This document shows positions 33,227 through 40,578 of a DNA stretch of 64,000 nt, one piece after another. The stretch lies in assembly GCA_017577485.1 (NCBI GenBank), contig PKRI01000001.1, forward strand, positions 171,063 through 235,062, read 5' to 3'. A program made the position numbers and the translations under genes. This DNA is from Bacillota bacterium (GTDB lineage: Bacteria > Bacillota > Sulfobacillia > Thermaerobacterales > RSA17). A model generated the notes under the pieces. The model was not told where the DNA came from. It did no database searches and was given only the letters and a program-made list of their open reading frames with translations. Each line of letters opens with the position of its first letter. Position 1 is the stretch's first letter.

Positions 33227-34004
33227 CGGATCCTTCCCATCCGAAAAACCGGGCCGCGTTGCGGCTGGTGACGGCCGCCGCCTCCTCCGCCGTCACGCCC
33301 CACACCCGGCCCAGGGCTTCGGCCACCCAGACCAGATACGCGGGCTCATTGCGGCGGCCGCGGCGGGGCTGCGGCGCCAGGAAGGGGCAGTCGGTCTCCA
33401 GCACCACCCGGTCGCGGGGGTAGGCTGCCACCACCCGGCGCAGGCCCTCGGACCCGGGATAGGTGAGGACGCCGCCGACGCCGATGTAGTACCCCCGCTC
33501 CGCACAGGCGGCGGCGTGCTCCTCGCCGGAAAAGCAGTGCAGCAGCACGCGCTCGGCGGGCAGGGCCTCCAGCCGGGGCAGCACCTGCTCATAGGCCGCC
33601 CGGCAGTGGATCACCACCGGCAGGCCCATGCGGGCCGCCAGCGCCAGCTGGGCGTCGAAGACCTCGTACTGGGCCTCCGGCGGCGCGTACTCCCGGTAGA
33701 AATCCAGTCCCATCTCACCCAGGGCCACCACCCTGGGATGGGCCGCCAGGCGCTCCAGCCGCGCCACCGCCTGGTCGACGCGGCCCGCCCAGGCTCCCGC
33801 CCCGTGCGGGTGAATGCCGACGGCGGCGTACACGTCGGCGTGGGCCTCGGCCAGGGCCAGGGTGGCCTCAGCCGCCTGTTCGAGGTCGATGGCCACGTTG
33901 ACGAAGGCCGACACCCCCGCCGCCCGCGCCCGGTCCAGCACGTCGGCCCGGTCGCCGTCGAAGGCGTCGAAGTCCAGGTGCGCGTGGGTTTCGACCAGGT
34001 TCAC
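33216..34004 (-). CDS. tatD: TatD family metal-dependent hydrolase/DNase
   Basis: 262 residues, TIM-barrel hydrolase with the metal motif ETHAHLDFDAF, VGIHPHGAG, ALGEMGLDFYREY, PVVIHCRAA, LLHCFSG, and LETDCPFLAP. TatD enzymes are 3'-5' DNases involved in DNA repair; YabD is the Bacillus equivalent downstream of metS. Start GTG 34004 overlaps the metG stop by four bases. Confidence 0.92.
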   Translation of the reverse strand: MNLVETHAHLDFDAFDGDRADVLDRARAAGVSAFVNVAIDLEQAAEATLALAEAHADVYAAVGIHPHGAGAWAGRVDQAVARLERLAAHPRVVALGEMGLDFYREYAPPEAQYEVFDAQLALAARMGLPVVIHCRAAYEQVLPRLEALPAERVLLHCFSGEEHAAACAERGYYIGVGGVLTYPGSEGLRRVVAAYPRDRVVLETDCPFLAPQPRRGRRNEPAYLVWVAEALGRVWGVTAEEAAAVTSRNAARFFGWEGSDGL

Positions 34005-35965
34005 CGCACCTTGCTCCCCGGGTTGACGGCCTGCTCCGGGGCCACCAGCACCACCCGGCCGTCGTCGGCTGCGGCCAGCAGCATGCCCTGGGACTCGACC
34101 CCGCGGATGCGCGCCGGCTTCAGGTTGGCCACCAGCACCGCCTGGCGACCCACCAGATCCTCGGGCTGGTAGTGCCGGGCGATGCCCGCCACCACCTGGC
34201 GCTCGCCGCCGCTGCCCAGGGACACCTTCAGCTTCAGCAGGCGGTCGGCGCCGGGCACCGGCTCCGCTTCCAGGATGCGCACCACCCGCAGGTCCAGGCG
34301 GGCAAACTCCTCGATGGTGATCTCGGGCGCGGCGCCGGCGGCCGGCTCCTGGCCTGAGGCCTCGCCGCCGGCCGACCCGCCCTGGCCACCGGCGCTGCCC
34401 TCGCCGGCGCCGTCGCCGCCGGCGAAGAGGCTCTCCACGTCGACGCGGGGGAACAGCGGCTCGCCCCGGCGCACCCGGGTGCCCACCGGCAGCCGTCCCC
34501 AGGTGAGGCCGGCGTCCCAGCCCACCGCCCGCAGGTCCTCGTCATAGCCCAGCTGGTCGTAGATCCGCTCCGGGGTCTCCACCAGGAACGGGGCCAACAG
34601 TACCGCGGCGAAGCGGGCAGCCTCGGCCACGTCGTACAGCACCCGTCCCAGCCGCGCATGCTCCCCCCGGCGGTTCAGTTCCCACGGGGCGGCCTCATCC
34701 ACCAGCTTGTTGGCGCGGCCGATCAGGTCCCACACGGCGGCCACGGCCAGGTTCAGCTCGAAGCGGTCCATGTGCTGCTCCACCCGGCGGCGCACCTCGG
34801 CGGCCACCTGGGCCAGGTCGGTGGCCGGGGCGCCCGAGGGATCGGGGATGAGGCCGCCGCAGAACCGCTCGATCATGGCCGTGGTGCGCCAGACCAGATT
34901 GCCCAGGTCGTTGGCCAGGTCGCTGTTGAGCCGCCGGACCAGCGACTCCTCCGAATAGGTGCCGTCGGCGCCGAAGGGCACTTCCCGGACCAGGAAGTAG
35001 CGCACCACGTCCACCCCATAGCGGTCGATCAGGGTCAGCGGGTCGATGACCTGGGAGCCGGCCCGGGACTTGCCGATCTTGCCGCCGTCGATCAGCAGCC
35101 AGCCGTGCCCGTACACGCAGCGGGGCAGGGGTTCGCCCAGGGCCAGCAGGATGGCCGGCCAGATGATGGCGTGGAAGCGCAGGATGTCCTTGCCGATCAG
35201 GTGCAGGTCGGCGGGCCAGAAGCGGCGGTACAGGTCGCCGTCCGGGTACCCCAGGGCCGTGGCGTAGTTGGCCAGGGCGTCCACCCACACGTAGATCACG
35301 TGCTTGGGATCGAAGGGCACCGGGATGCCCCAGCTGAAGGAGGTCCGGGAGACGCTGAGGTCTTCCAGGCCCTGGCGGATGAAGCTGATCACCTCGTTGC
35401 GCCGCGATTCGGGCCGCACGAAGTCGGGGTTGGCCTCGATGTGCGCCAGCAGCGGCTCACCGTACTTGGACAGCCGGAAGAAGTAGCTTTCTTCCTCCAG
35501 CCACTCCACCGGCCGCTGGTGAATGGGGCACAGGTTGCCTTCGGCCAGTTCGTCCTCGCTGTAATAGGCCTCGCAGCGGACGCAGTAGAGGCCCCGGTAG
35601 GTGCCCTTGTAGATGTCGCCCTGGTCGTAAAGCTTCTGGAAAATCTGCTGCACCCGGCGCTTGTGCCGCTCCTCGGTGGTGCGGATGAAATCGTCGTAGG
35701 AAATGTGCAGGCGCTTCCACAAATGCTGGATCCACTCGACGATGGGGTCGATATACTCCAGGGGTTCCTTCCCTGCCTGGGCCGCCGCCCGCTGGAGGTT
35801 GAGGCCGTGCTCGTCGGTGCCCGTGAGGAACCAGGTGTCGTGACCCCGCAGGCGGTGGTATCGCGCCAGGGAGTCGGCGGCCACCGTGGTGTAGGTGTGG
35901 CCGATGTGGAGCTTGTCGTTGGGATAGTAGATCGGGGTCGTCACGTAAAATCTCTGCCGGCTCAA
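34001..35965 (-). CDS. metG: Methionyl-tRNA synthetase
   Basis: 654 residues. Class I synthetase with TPIYYPNDKLHIGHTYTT in parts (HIGH motif), a zinc knuckle YCVRCEAYY plus CPIH, the KMSKS-like KIGKS motif, an anticodon-binding helical domain, a Gly/Ala/Glu-rich linker and a C-terminal EMAPII-like tRNA-binding domain (about 545-654, LDLRVVRILEAEPV, VLVANLKPARIRG). TTG at 35965 is used because AAGGTGG precedes it by about seven to nine bases. It is controlled by a Met-specific T-box and heads a metG-tatD-rsmA operon. Confidence 0.94.
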   Translation of the reverse strand: MSRQRFYVTTPIYYPNDKLHIGHTYTTVAADSLARYHRLRGHDTWFLTGTDEHGLNLQRAAAQAGKEPLEYIDPIVEWIQHLWKRLHISYDDFIRTTEERHKRRVQQIFQKLYDQGDIYKGTYRGLYCVRCEAYYSEDELAEGNLCPIHQRPVEWLEEESYFFRLSKYGEPLLAHIEANPDFVRPESRRNEVISFIRQGLEDLSVSRTSFSWGIPVPFDPKHVIYVWVDALANYATALGYPDGDLYRRFWPADLHLIGKDILRFHAIIWPAILLALGEPLPRCVYGHGWLLIDGGKIGKSRAGSQVIDPLTLIDRYGVDVVRYFLVREVPFGADGTYSEESLVRRLNSDLANDLGNLVWRTTAMIERFCGGLIPDPSGAPATDLAQVAAEVRRRVEQHMDRFELNLAVAAVWDLIGRANKLVDEAAPWELNRRGEHARLGRVLYDVAEAARFAAVLLAPFLVETPERIYDQLGYDEDLRAVGWDAGLTWGRLPVGTRVRRGEPLFPRVDVESLFAGGDGAGEGSAGGQGGSAGGEASGQEPAAGAAPEITIEEFARLDLRVVRILEAEPVPGADRLLKLKVSLGSGGERQVVAGIARHYQPEDLVGRQAVLVANLKPARIRGVESQGMLLAAADDGRVVLVAPEQAVNPGSKVR

Positions 35966-36025
35966 GAAGCGTCCCACCTTCCCGTCACGTACGCCTGGCC
36001 GGCCCGCGCCGCCGGCCCCAACAAG

Positions 36026-36053
36026 AAAACCCTCGCCCGCCAGGGACGAGGGT
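36026..36053 (-). terminator. Conditional terminator of the metG T-box
   Basis: Stem of ACCCTCG (36053-36047, read on the minus strand) and CGAGGGT (36035-36029), with an 11-base loop and a short TTTT tract. It is the OFF structure of the riboswitch. Confidence 0.85.
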
Positions 36054-36351
36054 CGACTCGTGGTACCACCCTTGCTTCGCGCCGGCCTCGCGGCCCGGCG
36101 CCTCAACGGGTACGCGGGAAGTCAGGTCCCGGTACCCCGGCGCTGTAACGGGCGCCGCCCGTCGCCGCCTACGCAGCCGCCGGCACAGCCGGGCCCAAAC
36201 CCCGGCGGCGCCGGGCCTTCGACGGACCGCTCCGGAGCCATGTTCGGACCCGGCGCGACACCGGGTTTCCACCTGCCCCCGGCTCTCTGGGCCGCGGCCC
36301 TGGTCCTACTCCGCTCCTTCACCGCGTTTGGCAAAAACCTATACCACCGTA
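36026..36351 (-). promoter_or_regulatory. T-box riboswitch, methionine specifier, upstream of metG
   Basis: The minus-strand leader shows the T-box core AGGGTGGTACCACG (around 36072-36059), which pairs with the uncharged tRNA 3' end. The stem I AGAGAG...GGTGGAAACC motif lies near 36289-36262. The specifier ATG (36241-36239) sits in GAACATGGC. The core is followed by a rho-independent terminator, ACCCTCG/CGAGGGT then TTTT (36053-36026). Low charged tRNA-Met should stabilise the antiterminator and switch on metG. Confidence 0.92.
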
Positions 36352-36357
36352 AGCGTA

Positions 36358-36387
36358 ACGATAGCAGGGGGTCCCGGGGCCCGTCAA
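36358..36387 (-). promoter_or_regulatory. Promoter of the metG T-box transcript
   Basis: -35 TTGACG (36387-36382) and -10 TATCGT (36363-36358) with an 18-base spacer. Predicted start is near 36351, giving a leader of about 385 bases. Confidence 0.65.
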
Positions 36388-36490
36388 GCCGCGAGAATCC
36401 ACGGTTTCCGCCGCCGCCGCGCCCCCTGGTCATCCCAATCGGAGCGTATCCCAAAATGTATAACGCTTAAAGTTTTTCCCTTCAATAGGG

Positions 36491-36519
36491 TTGACTGAAA
36501 CTGGCATCATTGGTACCGT
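36491..36519 (+). promoter_or_regulatory. Possible promoter of the abrB-like gene
   Basis: -35 TTGACT (36491-36496) and -10 TACCGT (36514-36519), 17-base spacer. The -10 is weak. The whole stretch 36436-36490 is unusually AT-rich for this genome and may hold an alternative -10 (TATAAC). Confidence 0.45.
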
Positions 36520-36562
36520 TTTCGTCAGGGGAACGGCCCAGACCAGAGAGGAGCGAGGCTTC

Positions 36563-36811
36563 GTGAAGTCCACCGGCATCGTGCGGAAAGTCGACGAACT
36601 GGGGCGTGTCGTGATACCGATTGAACTCCGCCGGACTCTCGACATCGAAGAGAAAGATTCGCTCGAGATCTACGTCGACGGCGACAAGATCATCCTCCGC
36701 AAGTACGAGCCCGCGTGCATCTTCTGCGGCAACGCCGCCGGCGTGGAGAACTTCAAGGGCAAGAAGATCTGCCGCAGCTGCATGGCCGCCATCGGCGCCC
36801 GGGCGGTCTGA
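36563..36811 (+). CDS. abrB: AbrB-type transition-state regulator
   Basis: 82 residues. An N-terminal swapped-hairpin DNA-binding domain (MKSTGIVRKVDELGRVVIP, split as STGIVRKV and LGRVVIPIELRRTL) is followed by a small C-terminal part with two CxxC pairs (CIFCG and CRSC) that may bind zinc. AbrB controls exit from growth and entry to sporulation in Bacillus, where it also neighbours metS and rsmI. GTG 36563 follows a GGAGCGAGG SD. It is divergent from metG and convergent with rsmI, sharing a terminator. Confidence 0.9.
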   Translation: MKSTGIVRKVDELGRVVIPIELRRTLDIEEKDSLEIYVDGDKIILRKYEPACIFCGNAAGVENFKGKKICRSCMAAIGARAV

Positions 36812-36857
36812 ACCGCCGGGCGCGATCACCATATCCCGCTAAGCCGAGTTCTCCTGG

Positions 36858-36890
36858 GAGGGTGGACGGTTCAGCGTCCACCCTCTCCCT
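36858..36890 (+). terminator. Terminator between convergent abrB and rsmI
   Basis: GAGGGTGGACG (36858-36868) pairs with CGTCCACCCTC (36875-36885) around a 6-base loop, then TCCCTTT on the plus strand. It overlaps the last codons of rsmI and may work in both directions. Confidence 0.7.
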
Positions 36891-37719
36891 TTACGCGGGC
36901 GTACACCACGCGGCGGGGAAGGCCGTGCCCCCGGGCCACGCGGCGGATCGCCTCGCGCTCCGGCAGCCCCGCCGCCACCAGCAGCGCCACCTCTTCGGCC
37001 AGCGGCAGCCCGTCGGGGTCGGGCCCGGCGCCGTCGGGCCCCGCGCCGGGCACGGCAGGTCCCACCACCAGGGTGAACTCGCCGCGGATCTCCTCGGGCG
37101 CCAGGGACTGCGCCGCCTGCCGCGCCGGCACCACGTGGATGCTCTCGTGCTCCTTGGTCAATTCCCGGGCCACGCACAGCGGCCGGTCGCCCAGGTACTC
37201 CCCCAGGTCGGCCAGGGTCTGGGTGATGCGGTGGGGCGCCTCGAACAGCACCACCGGCCGCGGCTCCTCGGCCACCCGCTGCAGCGCTTCCTGCCGGGCG
37301 CGGCCGCGGCGGGGCAGGAACCCTTCCACGCAGAAGGAGTCGGCGGGAAAGCCGCTGACGGAAAGGGCGGCGGTCACGGCGCTGGGGCCCGGCACCGGCA
37401 CCACCGGGAACCCAGCCTCCCGGACCCGGCGCACCAGCGCCGCGCCCGGGTCCGACACGGCCGGCGTGCCGGCGTCGGTGACGTAGGCCACGCTGCGGCC
37501 CTGGGCCAGGTATGCCAGGAGTTCCTTCGCCCGGGCCTCCTGGTTGTGCTCGTGGCACGACACCAGCGGCGTGTCGATGCCGTAGCGGGCGCAGAGCCAG
37601 CGGGTGCGGCGGGTGTCCTCGGCGGCGATCACCGCCGCCTCCCGCAGCACCCGCAGCAGGCGCAGGGTGACGTCCTCCAGGTTGCCGATGGGCGTGGCGC
37701 AGACATAAAGGACGCTCAA
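36871..37719 (-). CDS. rsmI: 16S rRNA (cytidine1402-2'-O)-methyltransferase
   Basis: 282 residues of the tetrapyrrole-methylase fold: VCATPIGNLEDVTLRLL, AAEDTRRTRWL, VTDAGTPAVSDPG, PGPSAVTAALSVSGFP, and the C-terminal motif of REAIRRVARGHGLPRRVVY. It methylates C1402 in the ribosomal P site. TTG 37719 overlaps the ricT stop by four bases (TTGA) and is the first residue of the family motif. yabA and yazA, which Bacillus has nearby, are absent. Confidence 0.92.
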   Translation of the reverse strand: MSVLYVCATPIGNLEDVTLRLLRVLREAAVIAAEDTRRTRWLCARYGIDTPLVSCHEHNQEARAKELLAYLAQGRSVAYVTDAGTPAVSDPGAALVRRVREAGFPVVPVPGPSAVTAALSVSGFPADSFCVEGFLPRRGRARQEALQRVAEEPRPVVLFEAPHRITQTLADLGEYLGDRPLCVARELTKEHESIHVVPARQAAQSLAPEEIRGEFTLVVGPAVPGAGPDGAGPDPDGLPLAEEVALLVAAGLPEREAIRRVARGHGLPRRVVYARVKGEGGR

Positions 37720-38549
37720 GGCACCTCGGCCACCTCGTGGTGGGCGAACTCCACCACGGTGTCGTCGTCCAGGCGCACCCGCACCCGGCGCGCCAGGAAG
37801 TCCAGCCCGACCACCCGCCCCGGGCCCCGCTCGGTCTGGACCCGGGTGCCCTCGCGGGGCAGCAGCGCCCGCGTTTCGACGTAGGTGTCGTTCTCGAAGC
37901 GCAGGCAGCACTTCAGGCGCCCGCACAGCCCCGTCAACTTGGTGGGGCTCAGGGACATGTTCTGGTCCTTGGCCATGCGGATGGAGATGGGCTCGAACTC
38001 GGCCAGGAAACTGGTGCAGCACAGGATGCGGCCGCACGGCCCCAGGCCGCCCACCACCTTGGCCTCGTCCCTGACCCCGATCTGGCGCAGTTCCAGGCGG
38101 GTCTTGAGCCGGGAGCCCAGGTCCCTGAGCAGTTCCCGGAAGTCCACGCGGCCCTCGGCCGTGAAGTGGATGACCAGCTTGCTGCGGTCGAAGGTGTACT
38201 CCACCGAAACGATCCGCATCTCCAGGCCGTGGGCCTGGACCCGCTCCTGGCAGGTGCGCAGGGCTGCGGCAGCCAGCCGCCGGTTCTCGGCCACCTGCTC
38301 CTCGTCTTCCAGCGTGGCCCTGCGCAGCACCTTGCGCACAGGCTGGGCCACGTCGCTTTCGGGAACCGGCCGGGGCTTGATGACCACCTGGCCGTACTCG
38401 GCGCCGCGGGCGGTCTCCACGATGACGTGGTCGCCCGGGCGCAGGTCGTGTCCGGCGGGGTCGAAGTAGTAGACCTTCCCCGCCTTCTTGAAGCGGACGC
38501 CGACGACCGTGACGGTCGACGGCGATTCCGTCGATTGGGCCTCCATCAT
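37716..38549 (-). CDS. ricT: PSP1-domain protein RicT (YaaT)
   Basis: 277 residues. PSP1 domain with the family GVRFKKAGKVYYFDP and GDHVIVETARGAEYG, and the Cys cluster LGPCGRILCCTSF plus GLCGRLKCCLRFEND, which in Bacillus helps hold Fe-S clusters in the Ric(T-F-Y) complex that aids mRNA processing and competence/sporulation. ATG 38549 is taken as start; nearby in-frame starts at 38555 and 38546 are also possible. It lies between holB and rsmI. Confidence 0.92.
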   Translation of the reverse strand: MMEAQSTESPSTVTVVGVRFKKAGKVYYFDPAGHDLRPGDHVIVETARGAEYGQVVIKPRPVPESDVAQPVRKVLRRATLEDEEQVAENRRLAAAALRTCQERVQAHGLEMRIVSVEYTFDRSKLVIHFTAEGRVDFRELLRDLGSRLKTRLELRQIGVRDEAKVVGGLGPCGRILCCTSFLAEFEPISIRMAKDQNMSLSPTKLTGLCGRLKCCLRFENDTYVETRALLPREGTRVQTERGPGRVVGLDFLARRVRVRLDDDTVVEFAHHEVAEVP

Positions 38550-38612
38550 CCCCACCCCAACTACCGTTTCTGCGGCGGCCGCGCGGCCGCCGGTGCCGGG
38601 GCCAGAAGACCG

Positions 38613-39599
38613 TCAGCGCCGGGCCTGCTGCAGTTCCAGAAACAGCGCGTCCAGCGCCGCCTCGGTGACGACGCGGGCGTCCAGCCGCCGGCGGGCCCGG
38701 GCGAAGGCGGTGAGGACCCGCTCGGGGTCCGTACGGCCCCAGGCTGCGGCCAGCGCCTCCATGCCCTGGTCAGCGGCCGGCCAGGCGGCATCCTGGCTGA
38801 ACCCATGGGCCAGCAGCCAGGCATCCACCAGGGCCCGCTCGCCCAGATCCAGGGCCAGGGCCAGGTCGGCCGGGTCCAGGGCCGCCCACTGCTCGGCGGC
38901 TTCCAGGGCCGCCGGCAGGTCCCCCTGGCCCATGCGGGCCAGGTCATCCACCACCCGTGCGCTGAGGTCGTCCAGGTGGGCGTGCTCCGCCAGGAGCCGG
39001 GCGCGGCCGGGATTGCCGCGGGCCAGCCGCGCCAGCCACACGGCCCGGTCCCCGGCGGCCAGGCCCTGGTCTTCCAGGTCCCGGGCCAGGTCGGCCGCCG
39101 GCAGCGGCCGGAAGACCACCCGCTGGCAGCGGGAGCGGATGGTTTCGGGCAGGCGCTCCTCATCGGCCGCCAGCAGGAACAGCACCGCCTCGCTGGGCGG
39201 TTCCTCCAGGGTCTTCAGCAGGCGGTTGGCGGCCTCCATGGTCATGGTGTCGGCACCGGCCATGAGCACGCAGCGAACCCGCCCTTCCACAGGGCGGTAG
39301 CGCAGTTCCCGGATCAGATCCGCCACCTGCGACGTCTTGAGGGAGGAACCTTCGGGCTCCATCCACAGCACGTCGGGGTGATTGCCGCCGGCCAGTTTGC
39401 GGCAGGACGGGCATCGGCCGCAGGCGCCGCCCTCGTCGGGCTCCGCGCACAACAGCGCCGCCGCCATGGCCCGGGCCGCCTCCTCCTGGCCCAGGCCGGG
39501 CTCACCCGCGAACAGGTAAGCGTGGGCGATGCGGCCGGTGGCGAGCGCCCGGCTCAGGATCCGGCGCACCGGGGGCTGCCTGAGGTGATCCAGCCGCAT
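38613..39599 (-). CDS. holB: DNA polymerase III subunit delta'
   Basis: 328 residues. Clamp-loader AAA+ module with a zinc module (CGRCPSC) and sensor-type RLLKTLEEPPSEAVLFLLA. The P-loop position reads GEPGLGQEEAA, lacking the Lys-Ser/Thr needed for ATP binding, as expected for delta', which does not hydrolyse ATP. It is one base away from darA and upstream of ricT, the Bacillus order, except that yaaR and tmk are missing. Confidence 0.9.
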   Translation of the reverse strand: MRLDHLRQPPVRRILSRALATGRIAHAYLFAGEPGLGQEEAARAMAAALLCAEPDEGGACGRCPSCRKLAGGNHPDVLWMEPEGSSLKTSQVADLIRELRYRPVEGRVRCVLMAGADTMTMEAANRLLKTLEEPPSEAVLFLLAADEERLPETIRSRCQRVVFRPLPAADLARDLEDQGLAAGDRAVWLARLARGNPGRARLLAEHAHLDDLSARVVDDLARMGQGDLPAALEAAEQWAALDPADLALALDLGERALVDAWLLAHGFSQDAAWPAADQGMEALAAAWGRTDPERVLTAFARARRRLDARVVTEAALDALFLELQQARR

Positions 39600-39600
39600 G

Positions 39601-39930
39601 TCAAACCCGCTCGTAACGTTCCACGTGCAGGACGAACACGGTGGCGCCGCCCACCAGGACTTCCACCGGATAGGGCACGTAGGAATCGATGGGGCCGCCG
39701 ACCGGCGCCAGGGGCGTCACCAGCTGCTCCCGGGAGTGGCAGATGCGGCGGATGATGTCCAGCACGTCGTCGACCCGGTCGTCTTCCACCCCGACCAGCA
39801 GCGTGGTGTTTCCCTCGCGGAGGAAGCCCCCGGTGGTGGCCAGTTTGGTGGCGCGGTAGCCCTGGTCCACCAGCGCCTCGATCAGGCGGACGGCGTCCTT
39901 GTCCTGCACGATGGCCACGATCAGCTTCAC
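39601..39930 (-). CDS. darA: Cyclic-di-AMP receptor of the PII-like family (DarA/PstA, YaaQ)
   Basis: 109 residues. MKLIVAIVQDKDA, LVDQGYRATKLATTGGFLREGNTTLL (read in parts) and the EDDRVDDVLDII helix are the DarA ligand-binding elements. It binds c-di-AMP as a trimer; downstream partners are not known. GTG start 39930 with GGCGGAT upstream. It is downstream of the 5S rRNA terminator and coupled to holB. Confidence 0.9.
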   Translation of the reverse strand: MKLIVAIVQDKDAVRLIEALVDQGYRATKLATTGGFLREGNTTLLVGVEDDRVDDVLDIIRRICHSREQLVTPLAPVGGPIDSYVPYPVEVLVGGATVFVLHVERYERV

Positions 39931-40011
39931 GGCATCCGCCTTTCCCGGACCGGCCGCCGCCGGTTCCGTGTACGGTGTCGCTTGCTTCGACGCGGCCCGC
40001 CCTGTTCCTGT

Positions 40012-40041
40012 AAGAACAAGCCCGGCGCCGAAGCGCCGGGC
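40012..40041 (-). terminator. Terminator after the 5S rRNA gene
   Basis: On the minus strand GCCCGGCGC, TTCG tetraloop, GCGCCGGGC, then TTGTTCTT. A stable UUCG-capped intrinsic terminator. Confidence 0.85.
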
Positions 40042-40056
40042 CCGTGAAAATTCAGG

Positions 40057-40176
40057 ATTCCGGCAGCGTCCTACTCTCCCAGGCGGTCTCCCGCCAAGTA
40101 CCATCGGCGCTGGAGGGCTTAACGGCCGTGTTCGGAATGGGAACGGGTGTGGCCCCTCCGCCATAGCCACCGGAAT
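40057..40176 (-). rRNA. rrf: 5S ribosomal RNA
   Basis: About 120 bases with the closing helix ATTCCGG/CCGGAAT and the universally conserved stretches CCCATTCCGAACACG and AAGCCCTCCAGCGCCGATGGTA (read in parts). No 23S or 16S gene is next to it; instead tRNA-Glu and tRNA-Gln lie upstream, so it is an orphan 5S gene. Ends are approximate within a few bases. Confidence 0.93.
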
Positions 40177-40277
40177 CCTCAGAACCTGTTGTCCGAGAGC
40201 ATATCTTAGTCGCGCCGCGCCGCCGTGTCAACCGGGCGATCCTGCCGCTCCTGCGGCTGGCTTCCGGGTCCGGAAGG

Positions 40278-40307
40278 CCGGGAGGCGTGCCGCTGCACGC
40301 CTCCCGG
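40278..40307 (-). other. 13-bp hairpin between tRNA-Glu and 5S rRNA
   Basis: CCGGGAGGCGTGC (40278-40290) pairs perfectly with GCACGCCTCCCGG (40295-40307), loop of four. No T-tract. It may be a processing hairpin or a partial terminator. Confidence 0.5.
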
Positions 40308-40310
40308 TTC

Positions 40311-40389
40311 TGTAGGGGTAACGGGATTTGAACCCGTGTCTCCGCCTTGAGAGGGCGGTATCCTTGGCCAGGCTAGACGATACCCCCAC
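40311..40389 (-). tRNA. tRNA-Glu (anticodon CTC)
   Basis: Acceptor GTGGGGG/CCCCTAC, anticodon stem CCGCC/GGCGG with loop CTCTCAA, T-arm ACGGGTTCAAATCCCGT. CCA is not encoded. About 79 bases because of an enlarged D-loop. Confidence 0.93.
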
Positions 40390-40414
40390 GAAACACCTGA
40401 CAAACCGGACCTTG

Positions 40415-40485
40415 CTGGGGAGCCAGGATTCGAACCTGGAACAACTGGTCCAGAGCCAGTCGTGTTACCGTTACACCACTCCCCA
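40415..40485 (-). tRNA. tRNA-Gln (anticodon CTG)
   Basis: Acceptor TGGGGAG/CTCCCCA, anticodon stem ACTGG/CCAGT with loop CTCTGGA, T-arm CCAGGTTCGAATCCTGG. It lies 25 bases before tRNA-Glu in the same transcript. Confidence 0.93.
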
Positions 40486-40524
40486 TTGGACCGCGCCGCC
40501 ACCGGCGCCGCGGGCGCGAGATGA

Positions 40525-40553
40525 AGTATAGCAGGTTCGACGGCACCAGGCAA
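40525..40553 (-). promoter_or_regulatory. Promoter of the tRNA-Gln, tRNA-Glu, 5S rRNA unit
   Basis: -35 TTGCCT (40553-40548) and -10 TATACT (40530-40525), 17-base spacer, between gltX and tRNA-Gln. Confidence 0.75.
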
Positions 40554-40578
40554 GGCACGACCGGCGGCCGCGGGACCC

